64,000 nt of DNA from Ilyonectria destructans (GCA_020740775.1 JAHEWK010000004.1:1860001-1924000), one strand, 5' to 3'; shown: positions 1-11,684, counted from the first letter of the stretch. Program-made: numbers and translations. The notes: a model not told the origin generated them from the sequence alone.

Positions 1-1852
1 GGGGGGCCTTTACATAATGGGGTAATTGATCGATGAACCGTGGACCAGTTTGGGACTGAGAACTGGCCAGCTTTGCGCCGTTCTTGGTTGTGAAAGTGTC
101 GTCGACATTGGATGAAGTCTGCGCGCGGAGATACCGGAGTTGACGATGATTGGGTGGCAAGGGACAGAGGGAAGCCTAGCAGGGGATTGGTCTGGACAGC
201 CCTGCCACAGTGACGTCGGCTCGTGGGGCGGCGGCGAGAGGCTGAACAGTAAATGCAGAACAGTCCGCTGCTGCGAGCATCTTGGAAGCACATCTAATAT
301 TACTAACCTGGTTGGTAAATATACAGAACAAATGCTGAGCAATCCTCCGCATGGATTTAACATATCGTCTTGCACCTCATGTGAGTCGCCCATGTCCTTT
401 TCCTTCCCTGTTAGTGTTAGGGACGAGATCGGCCTGAGCTGCAGATGGATCACATCAGCTTAGACAGGGAATACAAAAATACATCTTCAACGCGCAATCT
501 AGCTTACAATAGGCGAGGATGAAAAGAGATGGGGAATTTGAATCTGGTATTTGAGGCAACGTCACTGAAAACAAGAACTCCACGTTTCCACCACCACCCT
601 GACATTGCTACGAACATCCCCTGGGACAAGAGGACCCTCATCTGCCAAGTGGACCGTTGGTCCCCCGTAGCAATCCACCAGCATTTACGGACACCAAAAT
701 GGAAGCAATGAAGAGATGGGTTTATGGCGTGGTGTGGTGTTGTTCCCACACAGGGTGATTAAGCTGGTGACTTAATGGGCCAACTTTCTGTGCAACTTGG
801 AAACACATGCTTCTCGTAGAAGACCACGAACAACGCTTAGATCCATCCGGGACACCGAGGTTATGTTGGTCTCGTGAGTCGATATCGCCCCCATTCTCAG
901 ACGCAAGTTGCCCGAGATCAACTGAAAGGGAGATAGATGGTCTGTTATCTTGCTCGGCAGCCGCTAATGCCTATCAATCAAGCTGCTGGTCGCTTTATCT
1001 CTGCCATCGACTGGACTCGGCAGGTGGGTTAGCTCGAACGTATTGACGCCAAGTCCATGGTAGTGTGCACAGGTTCATTGCCTAATTAATCTACACTAGC
1101 AACGTACACACATCTGTCCGCGTACTCCGTGCCCATTCCCAGTCATCTCCCAGCATCCATCGTGTGTCATGACCCAATCGTACGTGGCGCCTCCAGGTGC
1201 ATGCTGGCATTTTGAACAAAATCAGCCTCCTAAGTGGAGTCGTTCCGTGGTGACCCTGGTTGACAATTTGCCCCAATCCAAGGGGTGAAGAGTACACCGG
1301 GTCCCAAATTTCCGCCGACGGCCTGCCGCTCCAGTGGCAATTCGCACCCGGACACCCCATAACTTACACAGGCCAACTCCCTGAGGGGGGCCGCTAGTTG
1401 TCCCGATTCTACCGAGCGCGATGCCCCTGCCATTCTTGGCGGAGGCACCACGCAATAGAAATGCGAATGGGACAGGCGCGCTCAGCAAGCCAGGCTCCTG
1501 CTGTCCAGCTATCGCTCACTCTCAAGGCCAGCGTCATCTCAGAACTTTAACCCACCACCTCCGCCTCCACATTGCGCACACCCAGCTGCTTCTCTCGTCC
1601 CTTTTCTTCCTTCTTATCCGCTCCTTCGCATCCCACGTGTTGTTCCTTTTCTTCCCTCTCGCCCGACGCCTTCACTCCTTCCCTCGCCTCGCCGCCTCTA
1701 CTTGCCCGTCTAAACGACACCCTAGCAGCCACCACACAGCCCCTGACCCTACGCTGACGGCTCGCGACTATCTCGACCAGCCGTCCATGATAAGACTGAT
1801 TAGCTATCGCGACACCTGAACACCATCGACGACCCCTCAGTCCTCGTGCAAT
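1..1852. other. Intergenic region upstream of the PI synthase gene
   Basis: No reading frame here shows a recognisable domain or a consistent exon series. The last 300 bases are rich in pyrimidine tracts, as is usual for fungal promoters and 5' leaders, and probably belong to the downstream phosphatidylinositol synthase gene. Any gene cut by the left edge cannot be recognised from what is present. Confidence 0.5.
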
Positions 1853-2904
1853 ATGCCTCAGCGACAGACCCGAAGACAAGCCTCCAAGGCCCGCGACACG
1901 CCAGTTTCGTCCGATGAAGAGCACGACATGAAGCTCAACGGCAACGGCACCGCGCACCACGCCTCGGATGCCTCGGGCGGCGACGAACGCGAGAACATCT
2001 TCCTCTTCTGGCCAAACATCATCGGTATGCCTGAACCGCAACTTCATTGCGCCGTTTGCATTCGCTAATGACATGTGTCCCCAGGCTACTTCCGAATCGT
2101 TCTCGCCATCGCGTCCCTCTACTACATGCCCCTCCACCCACGCACGTGCACTGTCCTCTACAGCGTCTCATGCCTTCTCGACGCCCTCGATGGCTATGTC
2201 GCCCGTGTCTTTGAGCAATCCACTCGCTTCGGCGCTGTTCTCGACATGGTGACCGATCGCTGCACCACTGCATGCCTCCTCGTCTTCCTGTCGTCTGCCT
2301 TCCCCCGCTGGGCCATCATCTTCCAGGGCCTGATTGCCCTCGACCTGGCCAGCCACTACATGCACATGTATGCCACTCTCGTCGTTTCGGGTTCGGATTC
2401 GAGCCACAAGAACATCGACAAGAGCAAGAGCTTCGTCCTGAACTTGTACTACACCAACAAGGCACGTCTGGTTCCTTTCGAGCGTCCCCGCGGGTATCTA
2501 ACAACGTGTAGATCGTCCTGTTCGTTTTCTGCGCCCTGAACGAGGTCTTCTTTATCGCTCTCTACCTTCTCTCCTTCTCATCCCCTCTTCTGTCTCCCCA
2601 CCTGATCAAGACGGTCGAGAAAACCAGCGGAGAGGCTCTCCAGCCCGGTGTTCAAGTTAACACCTCGATTCTGCGACAGATCTTCCCCGACCCCTTCAGC
2701 GCCGCTGCTCTTGAACTCGCTCGTGCCAACAAGATGGATTCTTTCTGGCCCTGGGTCATTGCTGGAATTAGCTTCCCCATCATGTTTGGCAAGCAGATTA
2801 TCAACGTTGTCCAGCTCATCAACGCCAGCAAGGGCCTTGCCGATGTCGACATTAAGGCTCGCAAGGCGCAGGGTCTTCCCAGGCCTAAGCCCAAGAAGGC
2901 TTAA
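1853..2904 (+). CDS. PIS1: CDP-diacylglycerol-inositol 3-phosphatidyltransferase (PI synthase)
   Basis: Makes phosphatidylinositol from CDP-diacylglycerol and myo-inositol in the ER membrane. Exons 1853-2024, 2085-2461 and 2512-2904 give about 313 aa. The full CDP-alcohol phosphotransferase signature is visible as DG-x2-AR-x8-G-x3-D-x3-D (DGYVAR ... RFGAVLDMVTDR); these acidic residues bind the metal and CDP. Several hydrophobic segments follow, and the C-terminus is basic (PKPKKA). A hydrophilic N-terminal extension of about 50 residues precedes the membrane core. Intron 1 (60 nt) is GT-AG with a GCTAATGAC branch site. Intron 2 (2462-2511, 50 nt) appears to use a GC donor (AAG|GCACGT) with TCTAAC and TAG; splicing there joins NK to IVLFVFCALNE, which continues the family. 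Its 3' end converges on fet3. Confidence 0.93.
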
Positions 2905-3605
2905 ATGCCCTGGAATTCCTTGATCCATAGGCAACATGCTTCACAATTCGCAGCATTCAGGAAGTGAGGCAGCCAAACTTCAGTGACTCCTATCTCGGTC
3001 ATATTCCTCGAAGTTACACCTCAGTGGCAGGTGGAAGGCATGCAAAATTGCCAATTTTAATTTAAACCAATTTTCGACCAAGTCCCTTCTTCGACAGGAC
3101 GCAACAACTAGGGACTTTGTTTGGGTGTATTTGGATCCCCTGGCTGCATGGAACGGCGCAAAGGGGCGAACTCTATGGGTAGGGTAGGGGAGATGATGAA
3201 AATAACCGCAACTGGTTGATGGCGACATCCCCGGATAATGGAGAAGGATGTACTGGGATGGAGGGTTATTAATCACGGAAATCTTTGATCGGATTTAGCG
3301 GGTGACTTAGACTTCAGTGTACAACATAGCTTTGGTTCTTTTGTCTATATCTTATTTAATTGTAGACGACGGATGTCGGACACTCGCTGGAATTGAACAA
3401 AACTTCTTACGCCTTTTAGCAGCTCACATGGAGGCTTAATTAGGATATGATGAAATCAAATGTGCAGGTAAAGTGGTAAACAATATGGTATTATTAGAAG
3501 ACAAAACTAATCATGATGAGCTCCAGATAAGAAATCCGGAGCCGTCCTTTTCATCCTACCGACATTCCTTATCCCGTCACATCTCATCTCATTCACATGT
3601 TTCCC
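2905..3605. other. Convergent intergenic spacer (PIS1 / fet3 3' ends)
   Basis: About 700 bases between two converging genes. The sequence is AT-richer than the flanks and holds no supported reading frame. It probably contains the 3' UTRs and polyadenylation signals of both genes. Confidence 0.5.
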
Positions 3606-5801
3606 TTACAATCGCGCTGCATTCGTACCAGTGCCATCTGTCGTGGCGACAGTCTCATTCTGGCCAGTTTGGGTCTGCTCCTGAGTCTCAGGACCGGAGT
3701 CGGTATCAATGATTCCACGGCCAAGGAGGCCAGGACCGTCGTCCGCAACGGAGGCCATGCCGTACCAAGCGACGACGCAGATACCGAGAATACCAGCGAC
3801 GCAACTGAAGACAAGAGCAACAATTCCGCGGGGAGTAAAACTGCAAAACAAAAGGGGTCAGCGCCATGCGTCAATGATGTGGAAAAGAGTTGAGGGAAGT
3901 TACGAACCCAGCAGGGAGTCTAGGCGGGGGGACGTTCTCGCCGGTGAGGTCGAGGTAGTCCTCTGTGTTGCCGGCAGCGTTGCCCTTAGTGGCCACACCG
4001 GCGGCTTTGCAGGCCTCGAGATGGTTGTCGGGGATCGTGAGCGTCTTCTGTAGCTCAAGCGGGTTCTCAACGAAGGTGGCGATGAGACCAGAGACGACGT
4101 GCCACTCGATATGGCAATGGAACAGCCAGATACCTAGAGCGAGGGGCGGTTGGTTAGCAATGAACAAGGGGCAGCGAGATAGGGCTGGCTCCACAAACCT
4201 GGGTTGTCGGCTTTGAAGCGCAGGACAATGTTGCCGTTGGGATAGATGACGAGGGTGTCGCGGCGCATGGGGGTGCTGGGGAGATCCTTCTCGGTGATGC
4301 CGGAATCCTCCCAAATGCCGGCCTCCTCCTCGGAGCGGTAGACGGCCTGGAAGGCGTGGCCGTGGAGATGGAAGGGATGGCGGCCGGAGTCGAGGTTGTT
4401 GACGACGAGCTGGACGATTTCGTCCTTCTTCAAGACAAAGGAGTGGGTGTAGGTACCGTAGACTGCCGGGTTGGTGGCGTCGTCGCCAGCAGAGAGGGCC
4501 GTGTAAAGCGTGGGGACATCGGCGGGCCTGTAGGTGATATTGTTGAAGAAGGCATAGTTCTGACCGTCGTGGAGGTTGTCCATCATGACGTCGAGCTCAA
4601 CGATGCGATCGGGCTCGCCGAGAAGTTCCATCTTGTCGTAGGGGACCAGCGTCATGTCGTCGAATGGGTCTAAGCTATCCACGGTGGCGGCCTCAGGTAG
4701 GTCCTTGCTATCATCGTAGACGAGCCAGCCGGTGGAGTTGTAGTTGAGGTCATCGGGGAGGACGTCGAAGAGGGTCTGGAGTGAATTATCAATATTGCCT
4801 GGCGCGTTGAATGGGGTATGTTTTGGTTACTTACAGTATCCATGCTAGCGACAATAGGGAAGTTCTTGGACGTGGACTTCTTGGTCGTCAGGAGGAAGCT
4901 GACTCGCTGAGCAGCAGAGATGTAGATCATGTCGGCCTCAGCTTCCTTCGTGTAGACGCCGTCAACTTCAACAATGCGCATAGTGTGGTCCTCGAACCAG
5001 AGATATTGGCCAGCAAAGGCTCCCATATTAATAACTCGGAACAGGTAGGTGGTTTCCGGTTTGATAGAGATGGTGTGGTTCATGGTCTCGTTCATGAGAG
5101 CATTCTTAGGCACAGGTTCGGCACCAGAAGGGTTAGACTTGACCATGAAGAGCTTGTGGATGAGGTAGGTCATCTCATCGTGGTACCAGTCGGAGAGGGT
5201 CAGGACCAGCTCCTCGTCGACCTTGTCCTTATAAGGGAAGTCCTTGTCATGGATGATCAGAGGACCGCGCAGACCGTCGGGGTACTGCGCGCTGGTGTGG
5301 GAGTGATACCAGTATGTGCCGGGCTGGGTGATCTAGATGAAAGAGTCAGTACGGCTGAAACCTCGAAACTCGGCGTAGTATCAAGGCCGACTTACGGTGA
5401 AGTTGTAAGTGAAGGAAGAGCCCGGAGCAATTGGGCACTGGGTGACTCCAGCAGGGCCATCCATGTGGTTGGTGCCATTCATGTAGAGGCCGTGGAAGTG
5501 CAACGAGGTGGATTGGTTGCCCAGGTTGTTGTGGGCATGGACAATGACTTGATCACCAACATTGGCCTCGATGGTCTGCAGAAGCTGTCAGTCGTCATGC
5601 AATGGAGAGTAGCAAATTCAAGTAGGCGCCTACTTCGATGGGCCATTTCCCGTTTATTCCGATGACTGGACGTTCAAATGCTCCGTCTGGGTTGGCTCGA
5701 ACCCAGCCGATCTTGAAGTCATATGTGACGGTGGCGGCGGCGGCGAGCTGTGGGAGTGCGAGCAGTGAGGCTGCCACGCAGGGCAGGAAGCTCGGGAGCA
5801 T
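3606..5801 (-). CDS. fet3: Iron transport multicopper oxidase (Fet3-type ferroxidase)
   Basis: Oxidises Fe(II) at the cell surface and passes Fe(III) to the Ftr1 permease. Exons on the minus strand are 5801-5634, 5575-5396, 5332-4835, 4775-4199, 4133-3908 and 3840-3606, giving about 627 aa, close to yeast Fet3. The start is set at 5801 because it opens directly into a signal peptide ([22 protein letters not shown]). All four copper motifs are present: [20 protein letters not shown] and LFHCHIEWH. Residues expected for iron oxidation and hand-over are visible in GAEPVP (Glu) and NLDSGRHPF (Asp), which favours a ferroxidase over an ordinary laccase. The last exon encodes one transmembrane helix ([21 protein letters not shown]) and a short polar tail, so the enzyme is type I membrane-anchored. 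All introns are GT-AG, 58-67 nt. It diverges from ftr1. Confidence 0.93.
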
Positions 5802-5938
5802 GGCGTTGAGGTGCAATTGAATGGCGGGGGACGGCAGGGAGAGCAAAGCAAAGCTGAGCAGAGCAAGGCAGAGCTACGTCGACCTCATCAACACAGATGG
5901 GAGAATGGGAAGACAAAAACAAGATGGGAGAAGGCCGG

Positions 5939-5947
5939 ATCAGATAA
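5939..5947 (+). promoter_or_regulatory. Candidate SreA/Sre1 iron-repressor site upstream of fet3
   Basis: The bases read ATCAGATAA, a perfect match to ATCWGATAA, the extended GATA site bound by the fungal siderophore/iron repressors SreA/Sre1/Urbs1. It lies about 140 bases upstream of the fet3 start codon. Repression of reductive iron uptake under iron sufficiency is the expected role. Binding itself is inferred. Confidence 0.6.
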
Positions 5948-6110
5948 GACTGAGAGGAGCGGGATGAAGGAGGCGGAACTAAAAGATGGTGGCGAGCAAC
6001 GGGCTAGCGGGCAGGGGATTTCCGTAGACCGGTAGCCAGCCTCTCTTTCTTCGCGTATGGGAAACCGAGGATCAGGTAGGGCGAGAGCGAGAATGAGATG
6101 GAGGGATGGG

Positions 6111-6135
6111 ACAGGACAGGACAGGACGGGACAGA
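6111..6135. repeat. GACAG pentanucleotide tandem repeat
   Basis: Five nearly perfect copies of GACAG (one with GG) lie in the fet3-ftr1 intergenic region. No function is evident. Confidence 0.7.
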
Positions 6136-7511
6136 ATAAGGTGGGACGATGAAGCGAGAAGGGCGATGGTCCGGCGGCCAACAAGTCACGAAGGCGGGCT
6201 GGTGTACATGGATTTTGCACTTCAGATGTACCGGTTACTTTGCAGATTCGATTGATAAAAAAGAAGCCAGGCCGAGGAAAGCGCCCGATGGAGCCCCCAT
6301 GTTCCAGGTCATGGTTCATTCTAGTGCGAATAGTTACTTGGAGCTATAGCTAAGGTGGGAGTGGGAGCTAAAGGGTGTGCAGGGGGGGCAGCGCGATGCC
6401 GGCGTGCGAGGTGAAAGCCGAGAGAGAGAAGAGAGACAGTCAAGAATCAGGAGTCGAGAGTCGAGAGCTTCAACGCCACGCGCCATGCGCCATGCGCCAT
6501 CAATGCCTGGGTACACGAGTAGCGCTTCGATGGGTTCCAGAGGTGGAAAAGATGTTCGAGCTGTTGCGCCGTAGCTGGCTTGCAACACCTCGGTCGAGCC
6601 CCGCGGCAGGCGACGAGCGTGTGTGTGTGTGGTCCCACGGCATCTTTTCATCTTATCAATCGCAACCTCTAGTTTTGTTTTTGGCAAGTGGCATCGCGGA
6701 ATTGGGGACTGGGGGGCGTGTGATGCAGGGTGCTTTTGGCGAGCGGGAGGTGGTGCCATAATCACGACGCTGAGCTATGCTAATTAGGTATCGTGGCTAG
6801 TCCTGGTCTTGGTGATGGTTGTGGTTGTGGTTGTGGTTGTGATTGTAGGTGTCTCTCCCCTGGTCAAGAGCTTGCCGTCTAGTAGAGCTTGCCGTCTCTT
6901 GCCGTCCCCAGAACTCTCGCTCCATGCCGGTCTCGACGTTGAACCTATCCCGTGCCAAGCCGGGACACCCACCGAAACCGCAGATGCAATGAGATGCCCA
7001 GGCGTCATCCAGGTCTGGGCGATCGCCGGCGCGTGGGTTTGGAGCGGCCAAGGGCCTCAAAGAAGTGGATGTTTCGGGGGGGGAGGGGGGAGACCCTGCA
7101 GCTCGAAACCTTCCAGGGCGTTTTTGGGGCGGTTGCAGAGGGTCCTCACGGCATGTCAGAGCCGAGCAGTGCCCACTTCCATGGGTCTAGTGGGGGTGCG
7201 ATCAGCAAGCATCACCACCAACAGCGTCTGCAGCGCTCCCGCACGAGTTAATCCATGATAGCCTTCAACCTTTAGAGTAAGGTTTGCGCATACCGTCGAA
7301 GGTTGCCGGGTGGGACTTGAAGCGGTTTGAGATTGATTTGCAGGGAAAAACACGAGACATCCATCTCCGACGACGGTTGCTGCGGTGGTGTGGGCCGACT
7401 GCTCAAGCTCAATGGCGCACGGCATGTGTGCAAGCCCAACTCGGAAATCCGATGAATCCGACGACGTGAACGACACACAGAAACAATATCAATCAAGACG
7501 AAGACCACTGG

Positions 7512-7547
7512 TCTCAGTGGTCTCGGTGGTCTCAGTGGCCTCAGTGG
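7512..7547. repeat. TCTCAGTGG nine-base tandem repeat (4 copies)
   Basis: Four adjacent nine-base units, TCTCAGTGG, TCTCGGTGG, TCTCAGTGG and CCTCAGTGG. The unit closely resembles the ten-base arrays at 52901-52940 (same strand) and 63491-63540 (opposite strand), which suggests a dispersed minisatellite motif. Confidence 0.75.
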
Positions 7548-8649
7548 GTGCTCGGTCTCGGCCGGTCCCCTCCACTTTCACCCCGTCCAGCGGTCCACTG
7601 GGCACGAGCCTCCCCGCAAATATCTCGAACCAGAACGCGAGTGGCTGGAGCGAAAGCCCCGATATACGCTGCGGCTGAACCGCCTGCTCGTCGGATCCTA
7701 TGCCTGGATTTGCTGCACTTTTGCAACTACCGCTCTCCGAGTCAGCAATGGCGACCAGGGCGACCAGGGCGACTTGACCTTACCCAGGCTTCCTCCTCTC
7801 TGGCTCCATCCGTCCTCACACCACCTCGGCCGAGGACGCCTCTACCTCCGCATCCACTAACGCAGCAGGACCGTGTCACTCCCTCTCTCTGTTCCACGCT
7901 TGGACGACAACTGGGAGTTCAAGGTGTTGCCGGCCGTGAGGGAAGCAGCCTCAAGCCCGGATTAAACACAGCCCGCCTTAGCCCTTTGTGGCTTTCTTCC
8001 TCGCACCTCACTAGACGAATAAGGCTCCAAATCAATCTCGTCCGCGTCGCATGACCGCTCGGTGATCCTGGAGTCGTTCGATCGGCGCGCCTTGTCGGGC
8101 TCCATCCGCCCTCTCGTCTAAGTTACGACGTAGCACGTGCGCCACATCGGTCGTTTCTCTGTTACGCACTGCCCGTTTTGTTCCTCTCGACGATCCAACT
8201 ACTACCGAGTAGGTTAACATGGTGTTGCGGCCTGGGTCCTCGCCTGCTTCGGCTGCTCTTACATGTGCTATCCTCAGCTCCGGTCCCGTTCTCGCGACCC
8301 ACCGTTCCAAACCCCGTCTCCCATGACACAGATATTGCCGTGCGGGAAATAAACAATAAAGGAACATCTCAGCAAATGCATCCCACGTCGCCGGCAATTC
8401 CTTGCCGAGCGTCGCCCTTGCTAGCGGTTGGCTTGAAAGCCACATCCAATCCCTCGCAGCTGAGCGTTGATCGGTCGCTTCCCAAGACCTGGTCCGTCGG
8501 GGGTCACCCTAGCAGTAGCTCGGCGTTGCTCCAATGCGGCCCATGTGGTCCTTATGCTTCATGATTAGTCTGATGTACTGGTACCGTCGAGATGTACTCG
8601 GTACCAGCGCCATGGGTCGTCACCGCACACCCTCAGGAGCTTGCTCCGA

Positions 8650-8658
8650 TTATCTGAT
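8650..8658 (-). promoter_or_regulatory. Candidate SreA/Sre1 site 1 upstream of ftr1
   Basis: The plus strand reads TTATCTGAT, so the minus strand reads ATCAGATAA, a perfect ATCWGATAA match. It lies about 200 bases upstream of the ftr1 start codon, 35 bases from a second site in the same orientation. Confidence 0.6.
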
Positions 8659-8684
8659 CCGCCCGCTGCGCTTCTCCTGCTCCA

Positions 8685-8693
8685 TTATCAGAT
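8685..8693 (-). promoter_or_regulatory. Candidate SreA/Sre1 site 2 upstream of ftr1
   Basis: The plus strand reads TTATCAGAT, so the minus strand reads ATCTGATAA, the W=T form of the consensus. It is about 165 bases upstream of the ftr1 start. The two sites near ftr1 could bind two repressor molecules; this is inferred from spacing only. Confidence 0.6.
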
Positions 8694-8856
8694 CTGGGAT
8701 AGCTCGCCATCAAGCAAAAGCATCTTCATCCTGCCATTCCCCCATCCCTCCGTTCTTCCAGAGCTTGTAATCGCATCCTCGTTGCATTTCGCATTCGACC
8801 GAATACCTCTCTTGCCAAGGCATTGAGCCAAGTCGACAACCGCAACACCCTTCGCC

Positions 8857-10110
8857 ATGGCTGTCGATGTCTTTGCGGTGCCCGTCTTCCTGGTCGTCTT
8901 CCGAGAGACCATTGAGACTGTCATTATTGTCTCCGTCCTGCTCGCCTTCCTGAAGCAGACCCTCGATGGCCCCAATGGCGACGTCAAGACTTACAAGCGT
9001 CTGAGGCGCCAGGTGAGCTTCCTCCCTTCTCCCTCTCATCAAGCGCCCGTGGGCTGATTAATTATCCATCACCAGATCTGGCTCGGCGTCGGAATTGGAT
9101 TCTTCATCTGCATGGTCGCTGCCGCCGCCCTCATCGGCGTCTTCTACACCGTTGGCACCGACCACTGGGGTCTGAAGGAGTTCTACTACGAGGGCGCCTT
9201 CAGCCTCTTCGCCGCCCTCATCATCACAGTCATGGGCGCCGCCCTCCTGCGCATCGGCAAGATGCAGAACAAGTGGCGCCTCAAGCTCGCCAAGGCCCTC
9301 GAGTCGCCCATGAAGGTTGGCTCGCAGGGCTGGTTCAAGAACTTCTGTGAGCGCTACGCCATGTTCGTCCTGCCCTTCATCACCGTCCTTCGTGAGGGCA
9401 TCGAGGCTGTCGTGTTTGTGGCTGGTGTCTCATTCTCCGCCTCGGCCAAGGCCATCCCGCTGCCTACGGTCGTCGGCCTCATCTGCGGCTGTCTCGTCGG
9501 TTACCTCTTGTACAAGTAAGTGACACAAGTTCCCGAGCAACTCGTCAATCCGTCGCTGACAACACCATTAGGGGTGGTTCCACCGCCAAGCTCCAGCTCT
9601 TCCTCGTCGCCTCCACTTGCCTCCTGTACCTCGTCGCCGCCGGTCTTTTCTCCCGCTCCGTCTGGTACTTCGAGAACCAGAAGTGGAACGAGTACGTTGG
9701 TGGTGAGGCTGCCGAGTTCGGAGCCGGCGCTGGCTCGTATGATATCGACCAGAGCGTTTGGCACGTCAATGTATGTGACCCTTTCCAACTCCCAACTCGC
9801 CGTCAAAGCTAACTTAGAAAAGTGCTGCTCTCCCAACGTTCCCAACAACGGCGGTTGGGGCATCTTCAACGCCATCCTTGGCTGGACCAACTCGGCCACC
9901 TACGGCTCTGTCATCTCGTACAACCTGTACTGGCTCTGTGTCATGATTGGCTTCATCGTTATGCGATTCCACGAGGTCCATGGCCGCTATCCCTTGATGA
10001 AGGCAAAGGCTGCTGCCCCTGCTCCTGCCCATGCCGACGACAGCAGCGAGAGCCAGGTCGCTGCTCAGACCAACAAGAATGCCACCAACGAGAAGACGAC
10101 TACGGTTTAA
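8857..10110 (+). CDS. ftr1: High-affinity iron permease (Ftr1 family)
   Basis: Plasma-membrane Fe(III) permease that works as a complex with the neighbouring Fet3 ferroxidase. Exons 8857-9012, 9076-9515, 9572-9770 and 9823-10110 give about 360 aa. The two REXXE-type iron motifs of the family are present: RETIE in the first membrane helix (about residue 16) and REGIE in the middle of the protein. About seven hydrophobic segments are visible, and a polar tail rich in A, N and T follows the last helix. For the last intron the acceptor is placed at 9822 (AAAAG) rather than the earlier TTAG at 9817, because only the former keeps frame and yields HVN-CCSPN. The introns are 52-63 nt. Its divergent arrangement with fet3 supports a co-regulated reductive iron-uptake pair. 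Confidence 0.94.
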
Positions 10111-11174
10111 ATTGTAGGACGACGCAATGACAACGGGGCGGTGGGAAAGGGAAGTTGAGGGAAGAAAAGTGCGTGAAGCGCAAACGTCTAGGATGGCCGC
10201 TTTCTATATCTCCATGAGTCCATCTAGTTTATTTTGAATAATGCACTGACAAGCAAGTCTTGCTTTACATCACGCCTCAGTTACGCCGCATCGAACATGA
10301 CTGTAGTGATATATTTAGTATTCATCAAGGCGAAAATGTCACGATTTCATTATTCTACAAGCTTGCTCTCTAAGACAACACAAGTTTCTCGGCACCAGGT
10401 CAAAAGACCCAAGCGTTCAAGGAATACAAGCCACCAAATGCGAGCCGTTCAAAGTTTTCCAGCTTAATGATCGGATTTAATATCCACGGCGCTCAGCGTG
10501 GTCCCCGAAACACTACTATTTGTCATATGAGATCGGAAATAAATAAAATATCAAGAGGTCAGGGTGTCCTAGTACACACATACCCAGAGGGGGGACTAGA
10601 AGCTCAACAGTAAAAAAAAAAATACCAACAATAGTATCAACAATACAGACCATATACCCAGTCCATTTAAAGGTCAACAGTTACTCAAACAGACTAAGGT
10701 TTCTAGTCCAACTGGTTACCTTTCCTGATACCTCAGAACGTGATACAGAATTTGAAACAGTAGTCAGAACAGTGATTTCAACAATGATAAATAAAATATA
10801 ATTCCGCCAAAACCCAACCTCATTTTTTGTATTCTAGGTGCCCAGACAGTAAATTGCAAAGTTTCAGAAAACACCTCCGATTCAACTCGATCCTCTTTTC
10901 CCTGTTCATTCATCTGGATCATACTGACTTAATTGTATGACTGGAAGCACCGTTTCTTCCATAATAGTCGGCCTCAAGCACGATACATTTAGTGGGCTTT
11001 TCTTTCGGCAATTCATCAACTTGGGTGGCAAGCTCCACACTACAATCCACAAGGAAGTATTAAACGGCACTGCATGACCTTTCTGCCTGTAGGCAATGAC
11101 CTTGGTACTCGTGAGTCATGGCCTTGATGCTCAGGAGTAGTGGCCTTGCTGTCAGTAGGCAATAACCTTGAGGA

Positions 11175-11310
11175 ATAACCTTATCCTGAACCAGTACCTA
11201 TATAAAAGGAGTTTCCCCGTCAAATTGAGAGGCCAGTATCCAATCCTGGAAAATATCTTCCTACCGCAACATTTTAATGCATCATGACTTCGGCGATGTC
11301 CATTATCTGC
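11175..11310. repeat. Diverged direct repeat, copy A
   Basis: This stretch matches 11685-11840 over most of its length with many substitutions and small indels. The best-conserved block is CAAATTGAGAGGC (11221-11233), followed in both copies by a related AATC-TGGAAAA block, then a TGCAACA-TTTTAA-like block and a CATCTTGRCTTC-like block. Confidence 0.6.
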
Positions 11311-11684
11311 CAAGTTCTCCGCAATGCAGCGCTCCCGTAGCAGAAGCTGTAGGTGATTCAGAACAAGTTGCCACCACAACATCGAGCATCTACATGGCAT
11401 CAAACATGGAACCGGGGTCGACAAGGGCACTGCGCATTCGCCATTTCTTCTACTAAATGGACTGCTGGGCCTCGCTAGGTTACAATCCAGCAGGGTCGGA
11501 TGGCCGACCACGAGCCAAAGGATCGCACTGGCCATTGTTGGCACTTCGAAGCCGGGCTGGAGAAGGACGACTGGAACCAGCATTTCATCGCCACAAACGC
11601 ATCCACCTGCGGCTTGACCCTTTGTTCCAACCCTTCTGTCTCACAACCTTGCTGGCTGTGGGCAATGACCTTGCTGCATGTTGG

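Larger units (their letters stand above)
5802..8856. promoter_or_regulatory. Shared 3-kb divergent promoter region of fet3 and ftr1
   Basis: No gene is supported here. It contains three perfect ATCWGATAA matches, one near fet3 and two near ftr1, listed separately. It also has several short tandem repeats: GACAG-type pentamers near 6111-6135, GCGCCAT heptamers near 6480-6500, GGTTGT units near 6815-6845, and a nine-base TCTCAGTGG array at 7512-7547. Reading frames here are short, lack domains and occur on both strands without splice logic. A long 5' leader or a noncoding transcript is possible but cannot be shown from sequence. Confidence 0.65.

Noticed and set aside
4811..5665. 284-codon frame on the plus strand
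   Set aside because: It is antisense to the fet3 exons, which carry unmistakable copper motifs; the plus frame has no domain.
3606..5801. Laccase annotation for the multicopper oxidase
   Set aside because: The C-terminal membrane helix, the ferroxidase-type Glu and Asp contexts and the linkage to ftr1 favour Fet3.
9816..9817. TTAG acceptor for the last ftr1 intron
   Set aside because: It puts the last exon out of frame; the AAAAG five bases downstream keeps the conserved HVNCC junction.
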